Below the pieces are notes generated by a model. That model saw only the letters and a list, made by a program, of their open reading frames with translations. It searched no databases and had not been told where the DNA came from. From Tyzzerella sp. UBA1042 (GTDB lineage Bacteria > Bacillota > Clostridia > Lachnospirales > Anaerotignaceae), in the NCBI GenBank assembly GCA_002316675.1, contig DCDZ01000017.1, positions 68,037 to 107,384 of the forward strand: 39,348 bases of DNA. The letters are read 5' to 3'. The translations under genes were made by a program, and so were the position numbers. How positions within the stretch are numbered: position 1 is the first letter of the stretch; each line of letters starts with the position of its first letter. Shown in pieces: positions 9,101-17,439 of the stretch.

Positions 9101-9191
9101 GATACGCCTTCTTTCATTCGGCACCGCCAAATTGCGCCTCATATGAACAAAAGGCCACTAAAAGCGGCCTAATATACTTTTGGTATGAGGA

Positions 9192-9326
9192 TTATGCGGA
9201 TAATACTTTTCTACCTTTTTTTCTTCTTGCTGCAAGAACTTTTCTGCCGTTAGATGTTAGCATTCTTTTTCTGAAGCCGTGTTCTCTGCTTCTCTGTCTT
9301 TTTTTAGGCTGAAATGTCATTTTCAT
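9192..9326 (-). CDS. rpmH: 50S ribosomal protein L34
   Basis: A 44-residue, very basic protein starting [18 protein letters not shown] and ending KGRKVLSA, a full match in length and pattern to bacterial L34. AAAGGAGG lies about 11 bases upstream of the ATG. It leads the leftward operon from a strong promoter at 9386-9414. Confidence 0.97.
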   Translation of the reverse strand: MKMTFQPKKRQRSREHGFRKRMLTSNGRKVLAARRKKGRKVLSA

Positions 9327-9385
9327 GGTTATACGCACCTCCTTTAATACTAGGTTTCACTGCCCTATTTATGAGCACTGCTACT

Positions 9386-9414
9386 ATTATAGTAAAAAAG
9401 AAATGGAACGTCAA
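9386..9414 (-). promoter_or_regulatory. Strong promoter of the rpmH operon
   Basis: On the minus strand, TTGACG (9409-9414) and TATAAT (9386-9391) are 17 bases apart, a near-perfect sigma-A promoter. It fits the high demand for L34 and RNase P protein. Confidence 0.88.
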
Positions 9415-9429
9415 GAAAAATATTTCCCC

Positions 9430-10102
9430 GAAAGCCCATAAATGTCGGGATTTTTGCTTGTCCCATTTTCTTTTTTAGGAAATCTTTTTCTGATGCAAAG
9501 ATATAGTTTTCTTTTTCTTTCTTTTTACTATATATAGTAAGGATTTTTTATTCAAAAAATATTTTTAAAATACGATTTATAAAAAAACACCCTGCACCAA
9601 AAATGATATTGGAAAAAGAAGGGACGCCTACTGCCTTTTTTCCAGAAAAAACTACGATTTTACAGCAAAAACGCAAGGATTCTAAAAAAATATGTAAAAA
9701 GACTTGTTTCGATTAAAATATTTTTTCATTGCGGTTGTGGATAACTTTTGTTATACTAGTTGCAAAGTATTGTTTCGTTGATGATCCACAAAATTCACAA
9801 TTCTTTTACAGTACCCAAAGGGAAGTTATCCACAAACTGTTGATAACCCTGTGTATAACTTCAATTATTTGTGAAAAACCTCTTGAAAAACATTCCTTTT
9901 TCCCAAAATAAATCCAATCCACCGGTTTGGAGACTCCCGTTTTTCAATAAAGTTGCAAACTGTTAATTTTGTGGGCAAGTACAAAGCAGTAGCTGTGAAC
10001 AACTAGGGCTTGTCTTTCTAAAAAAAGATTCTTTCACAGCCATCTACATTTTATTGTGTATAACATGAGTGTTATCCACAAAATTTTAACAGGAGGTACA
10101 GA
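9430..10102. other. oriC: oriC, upstream part: AT-rich stretch and DnaA-box cluster
   Basis: There is no gene in this 688-base gap before dnaA. Perfect DnaA boxes (TTATCCACA or its complement) are at 9736-9744, 9826-9834 and 10072-10080. One-mismatch boxes are at 9782-9790, 9838-9846, 9850-9858 and 10055-10063. Positions 9480-9720 are very AT-rich with long A and T runs and contain ACTATATATAGT. An inverted repeat GCTGTGAA/TTCACAGC lies at 9992-9999 and 10033-10040. Genes diverge from here on both sides, as expected for the origin. Confidence 0.9.
9729..9757 (+). promoter_or_regulatory. Candidate dnaA promoter overlapped by a DnaA box
   Basis: TTGCGG (9729-9734), a 17-base spacer and TATACT (9752-9757), with a TG one base before the -10. 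A perfect DnaA box at 9736-9744 lies inside the spacer. This would let DnaA repress its own transcription, as is known in Bacillus and E. coli; here it is inferred from sequence alone. Confidence 0.55.
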
Positions 10103-11431
10103 ATGGAACAGCTGAATGAATTGTGGAACGAAGCGTTGAAAATTATCGAGGAAGAAAGCTCCGCCGTTAGTTTTGAAACATGGTTTCGTCCAATTGTACC
10201 CTATGGCTTACAGAACAATTGTCTATATTTGCAGGTAGACAACCCCTTAGCCAAGGATATGCTGGAAAAAAGATATTTTGATTTATTGAAAAATACAATC
10301 AAACAGATTATGAAACGGGATTTGGAAATTATTATTTTAATGGGGGACGAGCTGCCCATAAAATTGATGGAAAAAAAAGAGACGCCGAAGCAGGGCTCTG
10401 AAATTCCACGAAACTTAAATCCCAAATATGTATTCAGCTCTTTTGTGGTGGGAAACAGCAACCGTATGGCCCATGCCGCATCCTTGGCTGTAGCCGAGGC
10501 CCCGGCAAAAAACTATAACCCTTTATTTTTGTACGGAAATTCCGGGCTGGGCAAAACCCATCTTATGCATTCCATCGCCCATTATATTTTAGACACAAAC
10601 AGCGAGGCAAAGGTATTATATGTCACCAGTGAAACCTTTACAAACGAACTGATTCTTTCTATTCAAAACAATAGAAATGAGGCTTTTCGTAATAAATACA
10701 GAAATATTGACGTACTTTTGATTGATGATATTCAATTTATCTCCAAAAAAGAAGGTACACAGGAGGAATTTTTCCATACCTTTAATGCATTATATGAATC
10801 CACAAAGCAGATTATTATCTCCTCCGACCGACCGCCCAAGGAAATTGAAACCTTGGAGGACAGGCTCCGCAGCCGCTTTGAAATGGGCTTGATTGCGGAT
10901 ATTCAGCCGCCGGATTATGAAACAAGAATCGCCATTCTCCGCAAAAAGGCAGAGCGGGATAATTTGCAGGTGCCCGACGATGTTTTGGCTTATATTGCAA
11001 AAAATATCGCCTCCAATATTCGAGAATTGGAAGGGGCCCTTACACGCATTGTTGCCTTTGCAACCCTTACCAATCAAAACATTTCCATTGTTTTGGCGGA
11101 AAATTCCTTAAAAGATATTTTCAGCGAAAACGCTTCCGCGCCTTTGACGCCGGATTTGATTCAAGAAATTGTGTGTGAGCATTACAATATTCGCATAGAA
11201 GAAATTCAAGGAAGTAAAAAACCAAAAAATATTGCTTTCCCAAGACAGATTTCCATGTATTTATGCCGAAAGCTCTTGGATATTTCCCTGCCGAAAATTG
11301 GGGAAAGCTTTGGCGGACGGGATCATACCACGGTAATCCACGCCATTTCCAAGATCGAAAAGCAATTGGAAAATGATACGGCACTGCAAAACACAATTTT
11401 GCAGCTGGAGAAGGAAATTAAGGGGCAATAA
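10103..11431 (+). CDS. dnaA: Chromosomal replication initiator DnaA
   Basis: A 442-residue AAA+ ATPase that binds DnaA boxes, opens the origin and loads the helicase. Domain I covers residues 1-80, and domain II is a short linker. The AAA+ domain has Walker A GNSGLGKT (145-152) and Walker [10 protein letters not shown] (204-212). Domain IV ends with the DnaA signature [11 protein letters not shown] starting at residue 404. The start has AGGAGG 7 bases upstream. DnaA boxes flank the gene on both sides, so oriC is split around it. Length is normal. Confidence 0.98.
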   Translation: MEQLNELWNEALKIIEEESSAVSFETWFRPIVPYGLQNNCLYLQVDNPLAKDMLEKRYFDLLKNTIKQIMKRDLEIIILMGDELPIKLMEKKETPKQGSEIPRNLNPKYVFSSFVVGNSNRMAHAASLAVAEAPAKNYNPLFLYGNSGLGKTHLMHSIAHYILDTNSEAKVLYVTSETFTNELILSIQNNRNEAFRNKYRNIDVLLIDDIQFISKKEGTQEEFFHTFNALYESTKQIIISSDRPPKEIETLEDRLRSRFEMGLIADIQPPDYETRIAILRKKAERDNLQVPDDVLAYIAKNIASNIRELEGALTRIVAFATLTNQNISIVLAENSLKDIFSENASAPLTPDLIQEIVCEHYNIRIEEIQGSKKPKNIAFPRQISMYLCRKLLDISLPKIGESFGGRDHTTVIHAISKIEKQLENDTALQNTILQLEKEIKGQ

Positions 11432-11469
11432 TGCTCCACATTGCCCTGTGGAAGAGGCATAGGATAACT

Positions 11470-11660
11470 TGTGGATAAGTATTGCTTTTGCCCTGAGGCT
11501 GTGTATACTGTGGATAAGCCCCCTGTTTGTACACATGGCTTCCACAAGGCTTGTCAACAACCAGAAAACTTGATTCTCGGGGAAATGTAAGGTTTTCCAC
11601 AAACTCACAGCCCCTACTGCTACTACTGCGGATTAAGTCTTATTTATTTCTTCTAACACT
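11470..11660. other. oriC: oriC, downstream part: DnaA boxes and DnaA-trio-like run
   Basis: The dnaA-dnaN gap holds two perfect DnaA boxes (11470-11478 and 11509-11517) and a one-mismatch box TTTTCCACA (11593-11601). After a 12-base spacer ending in a C run, five triplets follow at 11614-11628: CTA CTG CTA CTA CTG. An AT-rich stretch comes next (11631-11660). In Bacillus subtilis the basal unwinding element has the same order: box, GC-rich spacer, DnaA-trios, then the melted region. The match by layout is good; function is inferred. Confidence 0.7.
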
Positions 11661-11684
11661 GTGTGAAAAGGAGTTGTGAACAAC

Positions 11685-12788
11685 ATGAAATTAATTTGCA
11701 ATAAAGACTTACTGGTACAATATATTAATATCGTGAATAAAGCTGTTTCAAATCGAACAACATTGCCGATTTTAGAATGTATTTTGCTCACAGCAAATGA
11801 AAAGGGCTTTATCTTAACAGGAAATGATCTGGAATTGGGCATAAAAACGGCAGCCATTGAAGCGGAAATTTTGGAAATGGGCGAAATTGCCATTGAAGCC
11901 CGTATTTTTAATGAAATCGTACGCCGTTTGAACGGAGAAGAGGTCACCATTTCCACCGACGACAAAAATGCCGTTACCATTATTTCCGGTTCTTCTGAAT
12001 TCAGCATTATGGGCCAAGGAGGAGAGGATTTTCCCGATTTGCCCGAGGTGCTCCAAGACCAAGCCTATACCTTAAAGCAAAATGATTTAAGAAATATGAT
12101 TCGCCAGACCATTTTTTCCATTGCACAGGATGGGGCAAAGCCCGTATTGACTGGGGAATTATTTGAATTTAATGAGGAATTTATACATATTGTTTCTGTG
12201 GATGGGTATCGCATTTCTTATCGTAAAAATAATTTATTAAGCAGCTACGGGAAAAAGGACGTTATCGTTCCGGGAAAAACATTAAGCGAATTGCATAAAA
12301 TTTTATCACAAGCCGAGGAGGATTTGGTTTCTGTTTTTGTGACAGACAAGCATATTTTGTTTGATTTGGGAACGGCAATTATGGTTTCTCGCTTGATTGA
12401 CGGAAAGTTTATCCGCTATGAGCAAAGCTTTTCCGAGGATTTTAAAACCGAGGTTTTGGTGGAGAAAAACGCCCTAATCCAATCCTTAGAGCGTGCTTCT
12501 CTGGTTTCAAGAGACAATAGAAAAACGCCGGTTCGCTTCCAAATGAAAACAAAAACCATGGAAATTACAGCAAAAAGCGATATGGGTACTGCTTTTGAGG
12601 AAATTTCTGCGGAAATTGAGGGGGAGGAAATTTCCATTGCCTTTAATCCCAGATATTTCATTGAGGCCCTGCGCTCCATTGATGATGAAAAGGTGAAAAT
12701 TCATTTTACTGCCTCCTTAAGTCCTTGTACCATTTTGCCTGTGGAGGGCGATGCTTTTAAATATCTCATTCTTCCGTTAAGAATGTAA
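11685..12788 (+). CDS. dnaN: DNA polymerase III beta sliding clamp
   Basis: A 367-residue beta clamp that encircles DNA and tethers the polymerase and many partner proteins. It begins MKLICNKDLLVQYINIVNKA and ends in the usual ILPLRM-type C-terminus (YLILPLRM), the strand beside the partner-binding pocket. Three clamp domains of about 120 residues fit the length. The ATG at 11685 is preferred over a GTG 9 bases earlier: AAGGAG is 11 bases before the ATG but only 2 from the GTG, and family members start at MK. Confidence 0.97.
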   Translation: MKLICNKDLLVQYINIVNKAVSNRTTLPILECILLTANEKGFILTGNDLELGIKTAAIEAEILEMGEIAIEARIFNEIVRRLNGEEVTISTDDKNAVTIISGSSEFSIMGQGGEDFPDLPEVLQDQAYTLKQNDLRNMIRQTIFSIAQDGAKPVLTGELFEFNEEFIHIVSVDGYRISYRKNNLLSSYGKKDVIVPGKTLSELHKILSQAEEDLVSVFVTDKHILFDLGTAIMVSRLIDGKFIRYEQSFSEDFKTEVLVEKNALIQSLERASLVSRDNRKTPVRFQMKTKTMEITAKSDMGTAFEEISAEIEGEEISIAFNPRYFIEALRSIDDEKVKIHFTASLSPCTILPVEGDAFKYLILPLRM

Positions 12789-12825
12789 TTATATTATGGT
12801 AACCTATAGAAAGAAGGACGACTTT

Positions 12826-13044
12826 ATGCAGGAAGTTGCAATTCATACAGAATATATTAAATTACAGCAGGTTCTTAAGCTGGCGGGGGTCATTGGCCAA
12901 GGGTCTGATGCCCGGGCTTTGATTGCCGAAGGATTGGTTTATGTAAATGGACAGCAGGCATTGGAGCGGGGAAAAAAAATTCGCGTCAATGATGTGATTG
13001 AGGTCAAAGGCGGGGATTCCATTAAGGTAATTTGTGAGGAATAA
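12826..13044 (+). CDS. rlbA: S4-domain RNA-binding protein RlbA/YaaA
   Basis: A 72-residue S4-domain protein (MQEVAIHTEYIKLQQVLKLA...), with the typical core GLVYVNGQQALERGKKI. The gene almost always sits between dnaN and recF in Firmicutes; it binds RNA and its role is poorly known. The ATG at 12826 has GAAGGA about 8 bases upstream; an ATG ten codons earlier has none. It follows dnaN by 37 bases, so it is likely in the same transcript. Confidence 0.9.
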   Translation: MQEVAIHTEYIKLQQVLKLAGVIGQGSDARALIAEGLVYVNGQQALERGKKIRVNDVIEVKGGDSIKVICEE

Positions 13045-13152
13045 ATTGACTGGCTTTTTGCAGATTTTCTTTTGAAACAAAGAGATGTGCCATCGCAGTA
13101 TGGAAGCCGTGATACGGAAGCCGTGGAAAAATTGATGAATACAATGTTTATG

Positions 13153-13176
13153 AAAAGGGGATAGATATCCCTTTTT
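13153..13176 (+). terminator. Terminator after rlbA
   Basis: AAAAGGGGATA (13153-13163) pairs with TATCCCTTTTT (13166-13176), with one G-T pair and a tight loop, ending in a T run. It lies about 110 bases past rlbA and would separate dnaN-rlbA from recF. Confidence 0.6.
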
Positions 13177-13278
13177 CTGCTTTGTAAAAAATCTCAATTC
13201 TTTTTGTTATTTTTTTAACTCATTTATTTCGACTGTGTTTTGGTTAAAATGAAAACTTTGTATATCGGGTGGATATTT

Positions 13279-14385
13279 ATGCAAATTTTAGAGGTTTCTT
13301 TGCAGGGGTTTCGCAATCTGGAACAGCTGCAATTACGGCCCTCCGGGGGAATTAATGTATTTTATGGTGAAAATGCCCAGGGGAAAACCAACTTTTTGGA
13401 GTCCCTTTATTTTTGCGCCATGGGACGATCCATGCGGACAAAATTTGATTGGCAGCTCATCGGTTTTCCCGAGGAAGAAAGCCACATTCGCCTGTTGGTT
13501 CAAAAAAATAACAGAAAAGAGCGCATTGATGTCCATTTAAAACGAAATATGAAAAAGGGCATTGCCAGAAACGGTATGCCCATTAAAAAATTAGGAGATT
13601 TATTTGGTACATTGTATACCGTTGTTTTTTCCCCCGAGGATCTTTCGTTGATCAAAGAAGGGCCGGGAGAACGACGGCGTTTTTTGGATATGGAGCTTTG
13701 TCAGCTAAGCCCCATTTATTATTATGATTTGCAGCAATATTATCGTATTTTGAAGCAAAGAAATAATTTGCTTAGGGAAATTCAAAAAAAATCGGCATTG
13801 CAGGAAACCCTTTTTGTTTGGGACGAGCAGCTTATTGACTATGGTGAACGTATTATGACCGCCAGAATGGCTTTTTTACAAAGGCTGGATAAAATAGCCG
13901 CCGAAAAGCTTTCTGCCCTCACAGGGGGCGTAGATGCCTTAAAAATACGATATAAGCCAAATTGCGATCCGGGACATATGGCGGAGCGCTTCCAGCGGAA
14001 CCTCCAGAGGGATATTCATTTGGGCAGCACCAATTTGGGGCCTCATAAGGATGATATTCTCTTTACCATTGACGGGAAAGAGGTAAAAAGCTTCGGCTCT
14101 CAAGGGCAGCAGCGCACAACGGCTTTGGCGGCAAGGCTGGCAGAGGTGGATTTGATTAGAGAGGAAACGGGGGAGGAGCCTGTTTTGCTTTTGGATGATG
14201 TGCTTTCCGAGCTGGATGAGAGACGACAGCGGTTTTTATTAGAAAGCATTGACGGCCTGCAGACCTTTTTGACTTGCACGGGTATCGAAGATGCGGTGAA
14301 AAAATATATCAGCAGGGATAACCTGTTTTATGTAGAAAACGGGTTTATTCAGCAAGGGATTGAAATAAACGGGGAAAAGGCTTGA
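13279..14385 (+). CDS. recF: DNA replication and repair protein RecF
   Basis: A 368-residue SMC-like ATPase that helps load RecA at single-strand gaps. Walker A is GENAQGKT (residues 30-37), the ABC-type signature is SQGQQRT, and Walker B is LLLDDVLSELD. The start at ATG 13279 fits the conserved N-terminus MQILEVSLQGFRNLE and has GGTGGA about 6 bases upstream; a TTG 13 codons earlier lacks a site. Length is normal. It follows dnaN and rlbA and is separated from gyrB by an unusually long 625-base gap. Confidence 0.96.
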   Translation: MQILEVSLQGFRNLEQLQLRPSGGINVFYGENAQGKTNFLESLYFCAMGRSMRTKFDWQLIGFPEEESHIRLLVQKNNRKERIDVHLKRNMKKGIARNGMPIKKLGDLFGTLYTVVFSPEDLSLIKEGPGERRRFLDMELCQLSPIYYYDLQQYYRILKQRNNLLREIQKKSALQETLFVWDEQLIDYGERIMTARMAFLQRLDKIAAEKLSALTGGVDALKIRYKPNCDPGHMAERFQRNLQRDIHLGSTNLGPHKDDILFTIDGKEVKSFGSQGQQRTTALAARLAEVDLIREETGEEPVLLLDDVLSELDERRQRFLLESIDGLQTFLTCTGIEDAVKKYISRDNLFYVENGFIQQGIEINGEKA

Positions 14386-14395
14386 TAGAGGACAA

Positions 14396-14480
14396 AAGCC
14401 CTGCAACGGGCTTCCTGGGGCAAGCCCCTAAATTTTGGTTTTTGGAGGGTTTTTTCAAAAAAACCGCCGCATATTTTTCC
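14396..14480 (+). repeat. Degenerate copy of the intergenic hairpin element
   Basis: Just past recF are the hairpins GCCCtgcaacGGGC and GGGGCaaGCCCC, followed by CTAAATTTTGG and a GGTTTTTTcAAAAAAACC stem. The parts resemble scrambled pieces of the copies at 2866 and 16941. It may double as the recF transcription end. Confidence 0.4.
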
Positions 14481-14742
14481 CATGCAAAAAAAGCTTTCCT
14501 GCGAGCGCAATGAGATTACGTTTTTCTGCTGTTTTCAGAGTAAAATTTATAGTTTGATGCTTTGGGAGACTTTTATTCTCAAAGGAAAGAATTTCAGGTT
14601 GTTTTCGCACAGGTTTTGTAGATAATTTGTTTTATATTTTTGGTATTTTTTTCTAAAAATGTGAAATGACTTTATTAGGAAGGAAAAAAATATAAAATAT
14701 CCTTGAAAATGAAAGTTTTCCTTGAAAATATGGGGTTTTTGC

Positions 14743-14771
14743 TTGTGAAATCCTTGAAAAAATGTTATAAT
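14743..14771 (+). promoter_or_regulatory. Candidate gyrB promoter
   Basis: TTGTGA (14743-14748), a 17-base spacer and TATAAT (14766-14771), with an extended -10 (TGTTATAAT). Three direct repeats of CCTTGAAAA (14701, 14720 and 14752) cover the -35 side and the spacer, and could be an operator or a supercoiling-sensitive element. Confidence 0.65.
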
Positions 14772-14779
14772 TCATACAA

Positions 14780-15010
14780 AGTATATCTTCTTTGGAAATA
14801 TGCCTTGGAATTCTTAAATTTCTTGACATTCCAAGAACAAAAATAGGAGTATTGTCGAGGCTTTTAAAAAGCAGGTAACAGGCAGTAAACCAAAAAATAA
14901 TTTTGCCTATCATACTTGATTTAAAATAGGTTTTATGAAATAAACCTATTTTTTCTTTGGCACAAATGAGAGAAGAATCCGAGAAGAGTTTTAGTTGAAG
15001 GAGAGGTCTT
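14780..15010 (+). promoter_or_regulatory. Long structured gyrB leader
   Basis: Transcription from the promoter above would leave a leader of about 230 bases. It holds a perfect hairpin CTTGGAAT/ATTCCAAG (14804-14811 and 14828-14835) and then an intrinsic terminator (14923-14954). GCCTAT at 14905-14910 can pair with ATAGGT at 14926-14931, the 5' arm of that terminator, so pairing of the two would be mutually exclusive. No known riboswitch class is recognised. Confidence 0.5.
14923..14954 (+). terminator. Intrinsic terminator inside the gyrB leader
   Basis: AAAATAGGTTT (14923-14933) pairs with AAACCTATTTT (14942-14952) around an 8-base loop, with more T after it. It lies 56 bases before the gyrB start and after the candidate promoter, so it would either attenuate gyrB or mark an upstream transcript end. 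Confidence 0.7.
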
Positions 15011-16912
15011 ATGTCATCAGATTATAATGAAAGTCAAATTCAAGTGCTGGAAGGCCTGGAGGCTGTTAGGAAGCGTCCGGGAATGTATATCGGTTCAACC
15101 AGTGCGAGAGGGCTGCATCATTTGGTTTATGAGATTGTGGATAATGCGGTGGATGAGGCTTTGGCAGGGTTTTGTACTGAAATAACTGTGAAAATTCATG
15201 CCGATAATTCCATTTCTGTTATGGACAACGGCCGCGGTATTCCCGTGGGGATTCAGCAGCAAAAGGGAATTTCTGCGGTGGAGGTGGTGTTTACCATACT
15301 CCATGCCGGCGGAAAGTTCGGCGGCGGGGGCTATAAGGTTTCCGGCGGGCTTCACGGCGTTGGTGCGTCTGTTGTAAATGCCCTGTCTGCTTGGCTGACA
15401 GTGAGAATTCACACCGAAGGGAAACTGTATGAGCAAAAGTATGGCCGGGGGGATGTGCTGAGCCCTCTGACGGTGATCGGTGAGTCTCAAGAGCATGGAA
15501 CCTATGTGCATTTTCTGCCCGATCCCGATATTTTTGAGGAAACGGTGTTTTCCTATGATATTTTAAAACAGCGTCTGCGGGAAACTGCTTTTTTGACCAA
15601 GGCGTTAAAAATCAACCTCATTGACCTGCGAGAGGGTATGGAGCAGGAGCGTACCTTCCATTACGAGGGCGGGATCAAGGAATTTGTGTCTTATATCAAC
15701 AAGAGCCGTCAGCCGTTATACAACGATGTTTTCTATGCCTGCGGGGAAAGGGACGGCGTTTTGGTTGAGGTGGCGTTTCAATATAACGATGGATATACAG
15801 AGAATATTTTCAGCTTTGTAAATAATATCAATACGCCTGACGGCGGTACCCATTTGATTGGCTTTAAAAGCGGTTTGACCAAAACATTGAATGATTACGG
15901 GAAGAAAATCGGCGTGCTGAAGGATGCGGATAAAAAGCTTTCCGGCGAGGATGTGCGAGAGGGCATTTCCGCAGTTATCAGCATTAAGGTGGAGGACCCG
16001 CAGTTTGAAGGGCAGACAAAGGCCAAATTAGGCACAAGCGAAGCCAAGGGCGCTGTGGAGGGTGTTCTAAGCGAATATTTTACCTATTATCTTGAAGAAA
16101 ACCCTGCGGTGGCTAAAATTATCGTTGAAAAGAGTATGACGGCTTCCAGAGCCCGTGATGCGGCCAAAAAGGCAAGGGAATTGGTGCGGCGGAAAACCGG
16201 CCTAGAAAATACAAGGCTGCCCGGGAAGCTGACGGATTGCACCAGCAAGGATCCCTATGAATGTGAAATTTACATCGTAGAGGGTAACTCTGCAGGGGGG
16301 AGTGCCATTAAGGCAAGAGATCCCAAAACCCAAGCGATTCTACCTTTGCGTGGTAAAATTCTGAATGTGGAAAAGGCGAGACTGGATCGTATTTTGGGCA
16401 GTGAGGAGATCAAAAATATGATTACTGCCTTTGGCACGGGGATTTCTGAGGATTTTGATATTGAAAAATTGCGGTATCACAAAATCGTTATTATGACCGA
16501 TGCCGATGTGGATGGCGCTCATATTCGTACACTGCTTTTGACCTTTTTTTACCGGTATATGCCCCAATTGATTGAGGAAGGCAAGGTTTATATTGCCCAG
16601 CCGCCTTTATACCGTGTGGAAAAGAACAAGCAGCATTATTATGTATATGACGATCCACAGTTAGAGGCTTTATACAACGAGATCGGCAAAACCGGGATCA
16701 AGGATGTACAGCGGTACAAGGGTCTGGGTGAGATGGACTTTGACCAGCTGCGGGATACGACCATGGCGGTGGAGCATCGTATTTTGAAAAAAGTAGATAT
16801 CAGTGATGCATTGCTTGCCGATGAGATATTCAGTATGTTAATGGGTGACAGTGTAGAGCCCAGGCGGGATTTTATTGCGGAGAATGCACAATATGCCGAG
16901 ATGGATTTTTAA
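15011..16912 (+). CDS. gyrB: DNA gyrase subunit B
   Basis: A 633-residue ATPase subunit of gyrase, which introduces negative supercoils with GyrA. The GHKL ATPase domain is at the N-terminus ([23 protein letters not shown]). The TOPRIM domain has the catalytic Glu in EGNSAGG (424-430) and the metal-binding Asps in TDADVDGAH (D497, D499, D501). The C-terminal tail ([14 protein letters not shown]) is intact. Residue 426 is Asn where most GyrB proteins have Asp (EGDSAGG); in E. coli D426N is a known quinolone-resistance change. GGAGAGG lies about 6 bases before the ATG. Length fits the short Gram-positive form. Confidence 0.97.
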   Translation: MSSDYNESQIQVLEGLEAVRKRPGMYIGSTSARGLHHLVYEIVDNAVDEALAGFCTEITVKIHADNSISVMDNGRGIPVGIQQQKGISAVEVVFTILHAGGKFGGGGYKVSGGLHGVGASVVNALSAWLTVRIHTEGKLYEQKYGRGDVLSPLTVIGESQEHGTYVHFLPDPDIFEETVFSYDILKQRLRETAFLTKALKINLIDLREGMEQERTFHYEGGIKEFVSYINKSRQPLYNDVFYACGERDGVLVEVAFQYNDGYTENIFSFVNNINTPDGGTHLIGFKSGLTKTLNDYGKKIGVLKDADKKLSGEDVREGISAVISIKVEDPQFEGQTKAKLGTSEAKGAVEGVLSEYFTYYLEENPAVAKIIVEKSMTASRARDAAKKARELVRRKTGLENTRLPGKLTDCTSKDPYECEIYIVEGNSAGGSAIKARDPKTQAILPLRGKILNVEKARLDRILGSEEIKNMITAFGTGISEDFDIEKLRYHKIVIMTDADVDGAHIRTLLLTFFYRYMPQLIEEGKVYIAQPPLYRVEKNKQHYYVYDDPQLEALYNEIGKTGIKDVQRYKGLGEMDFDQLRDTTMAVEHRILKKVDISDALLADEIFSMLMGDSVEPRRDFIAENAQYAEMDF

Positions 16913-16940
16913 AAGCCAAGAGATTAAGGTCAAGAGATTA

Positions 16941-17348
16941 AAGGTCAAGAGCAAGACCTTAGGGATGCTATCCCTAAAACCCTGCAAGGGCAATGGCCTT
17001 GACCCAATATGGAAAACTGCGTTTTCCAAGGTAATAAAGAATAAATCCCTTCTAAAACGGAGTTTTTGAAATCTTGAAGGTCAAGAGCAAGGTCTTAGGG
17101 ACACTGTCCCTAAAACCCTGCAAGGGCAATGCCCTTGACCCAATATGGAAAACTGTATTTTCCAAGGTAATAAAGAATAAATCCCTTCTAAAACGGAGTT
17201 TTTGAAATCTTAAAGGTCAAGAGGCAAGGTCTTAGGGACGCTGTCCCTAAAACCCTGCAAGGGCAATGCCCTTGACCCAATATGAAAAACTGTGTTTTCC
17301 AAGGTAATAAAGAATAAATCCCTTCAAAAACGGAGTTTTTGAAGGAAA
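16941..17348 (+). repeat. Three tandem 136-bp hairpin repeats between gyrB and gyrA
   Basis: Units start at 16941, 17077 and 17213 and are nearly identical. Each contains four palindromes in order: AGGGAC/GTCCCT, AAGGGCA/TGCCCTT, GGAAAA/TTTTCC and AAAAC/GTTTT. In unit 1 the first stem reads AGGGATgctATCCCT, while units 2 and 3 read AGGGACactGTCCCT and AGGGACgctGTCCCT: paired changes on both arms that keep the stem. No open frame of note crosses them. They lie within a probable gyrB-gyrA transcript. Confidence 0.85.
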
Positions 17349-17400
17349 TGGGTCAAGGGAGGAACTCCCTTGTGGGGAGTTGGGGCAAAACCCCAAGGTC
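17349..17400 (+). repeat. Closing module of the hairpin element before gyrA
   Basis: After the third unit comes GGGTCAAGGGAggaacTCCCTTG, then GGGGAGTTGGGGCAAAACCCC and AAGGTCTTT. The same closing module, with different bases but matching stems, ends copy A near 3048. The stretch to the gyrA ribosome binding site (AGAGGTG) has nothing else. Confidence 0.65.
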
Positions 17401-17439
17401 TTTAAGGCTTTCTGTTGTAAAAAATAAAGAGGTGAAAAA

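Noticed and set aside
14824..14856. Consensus TTGACA in the gyrB leader as a second promoter
   Set aside because: No acceptable -10 lies 16-18 bases downstream; the closest, GAGTAT, is poor. It could still matter, as noted for the leader.
16941..17348. CRISPR-like array
   Set aside because: The three units are contiguous 136-bp copies with no unique spacers and with hairpins inside each unit.
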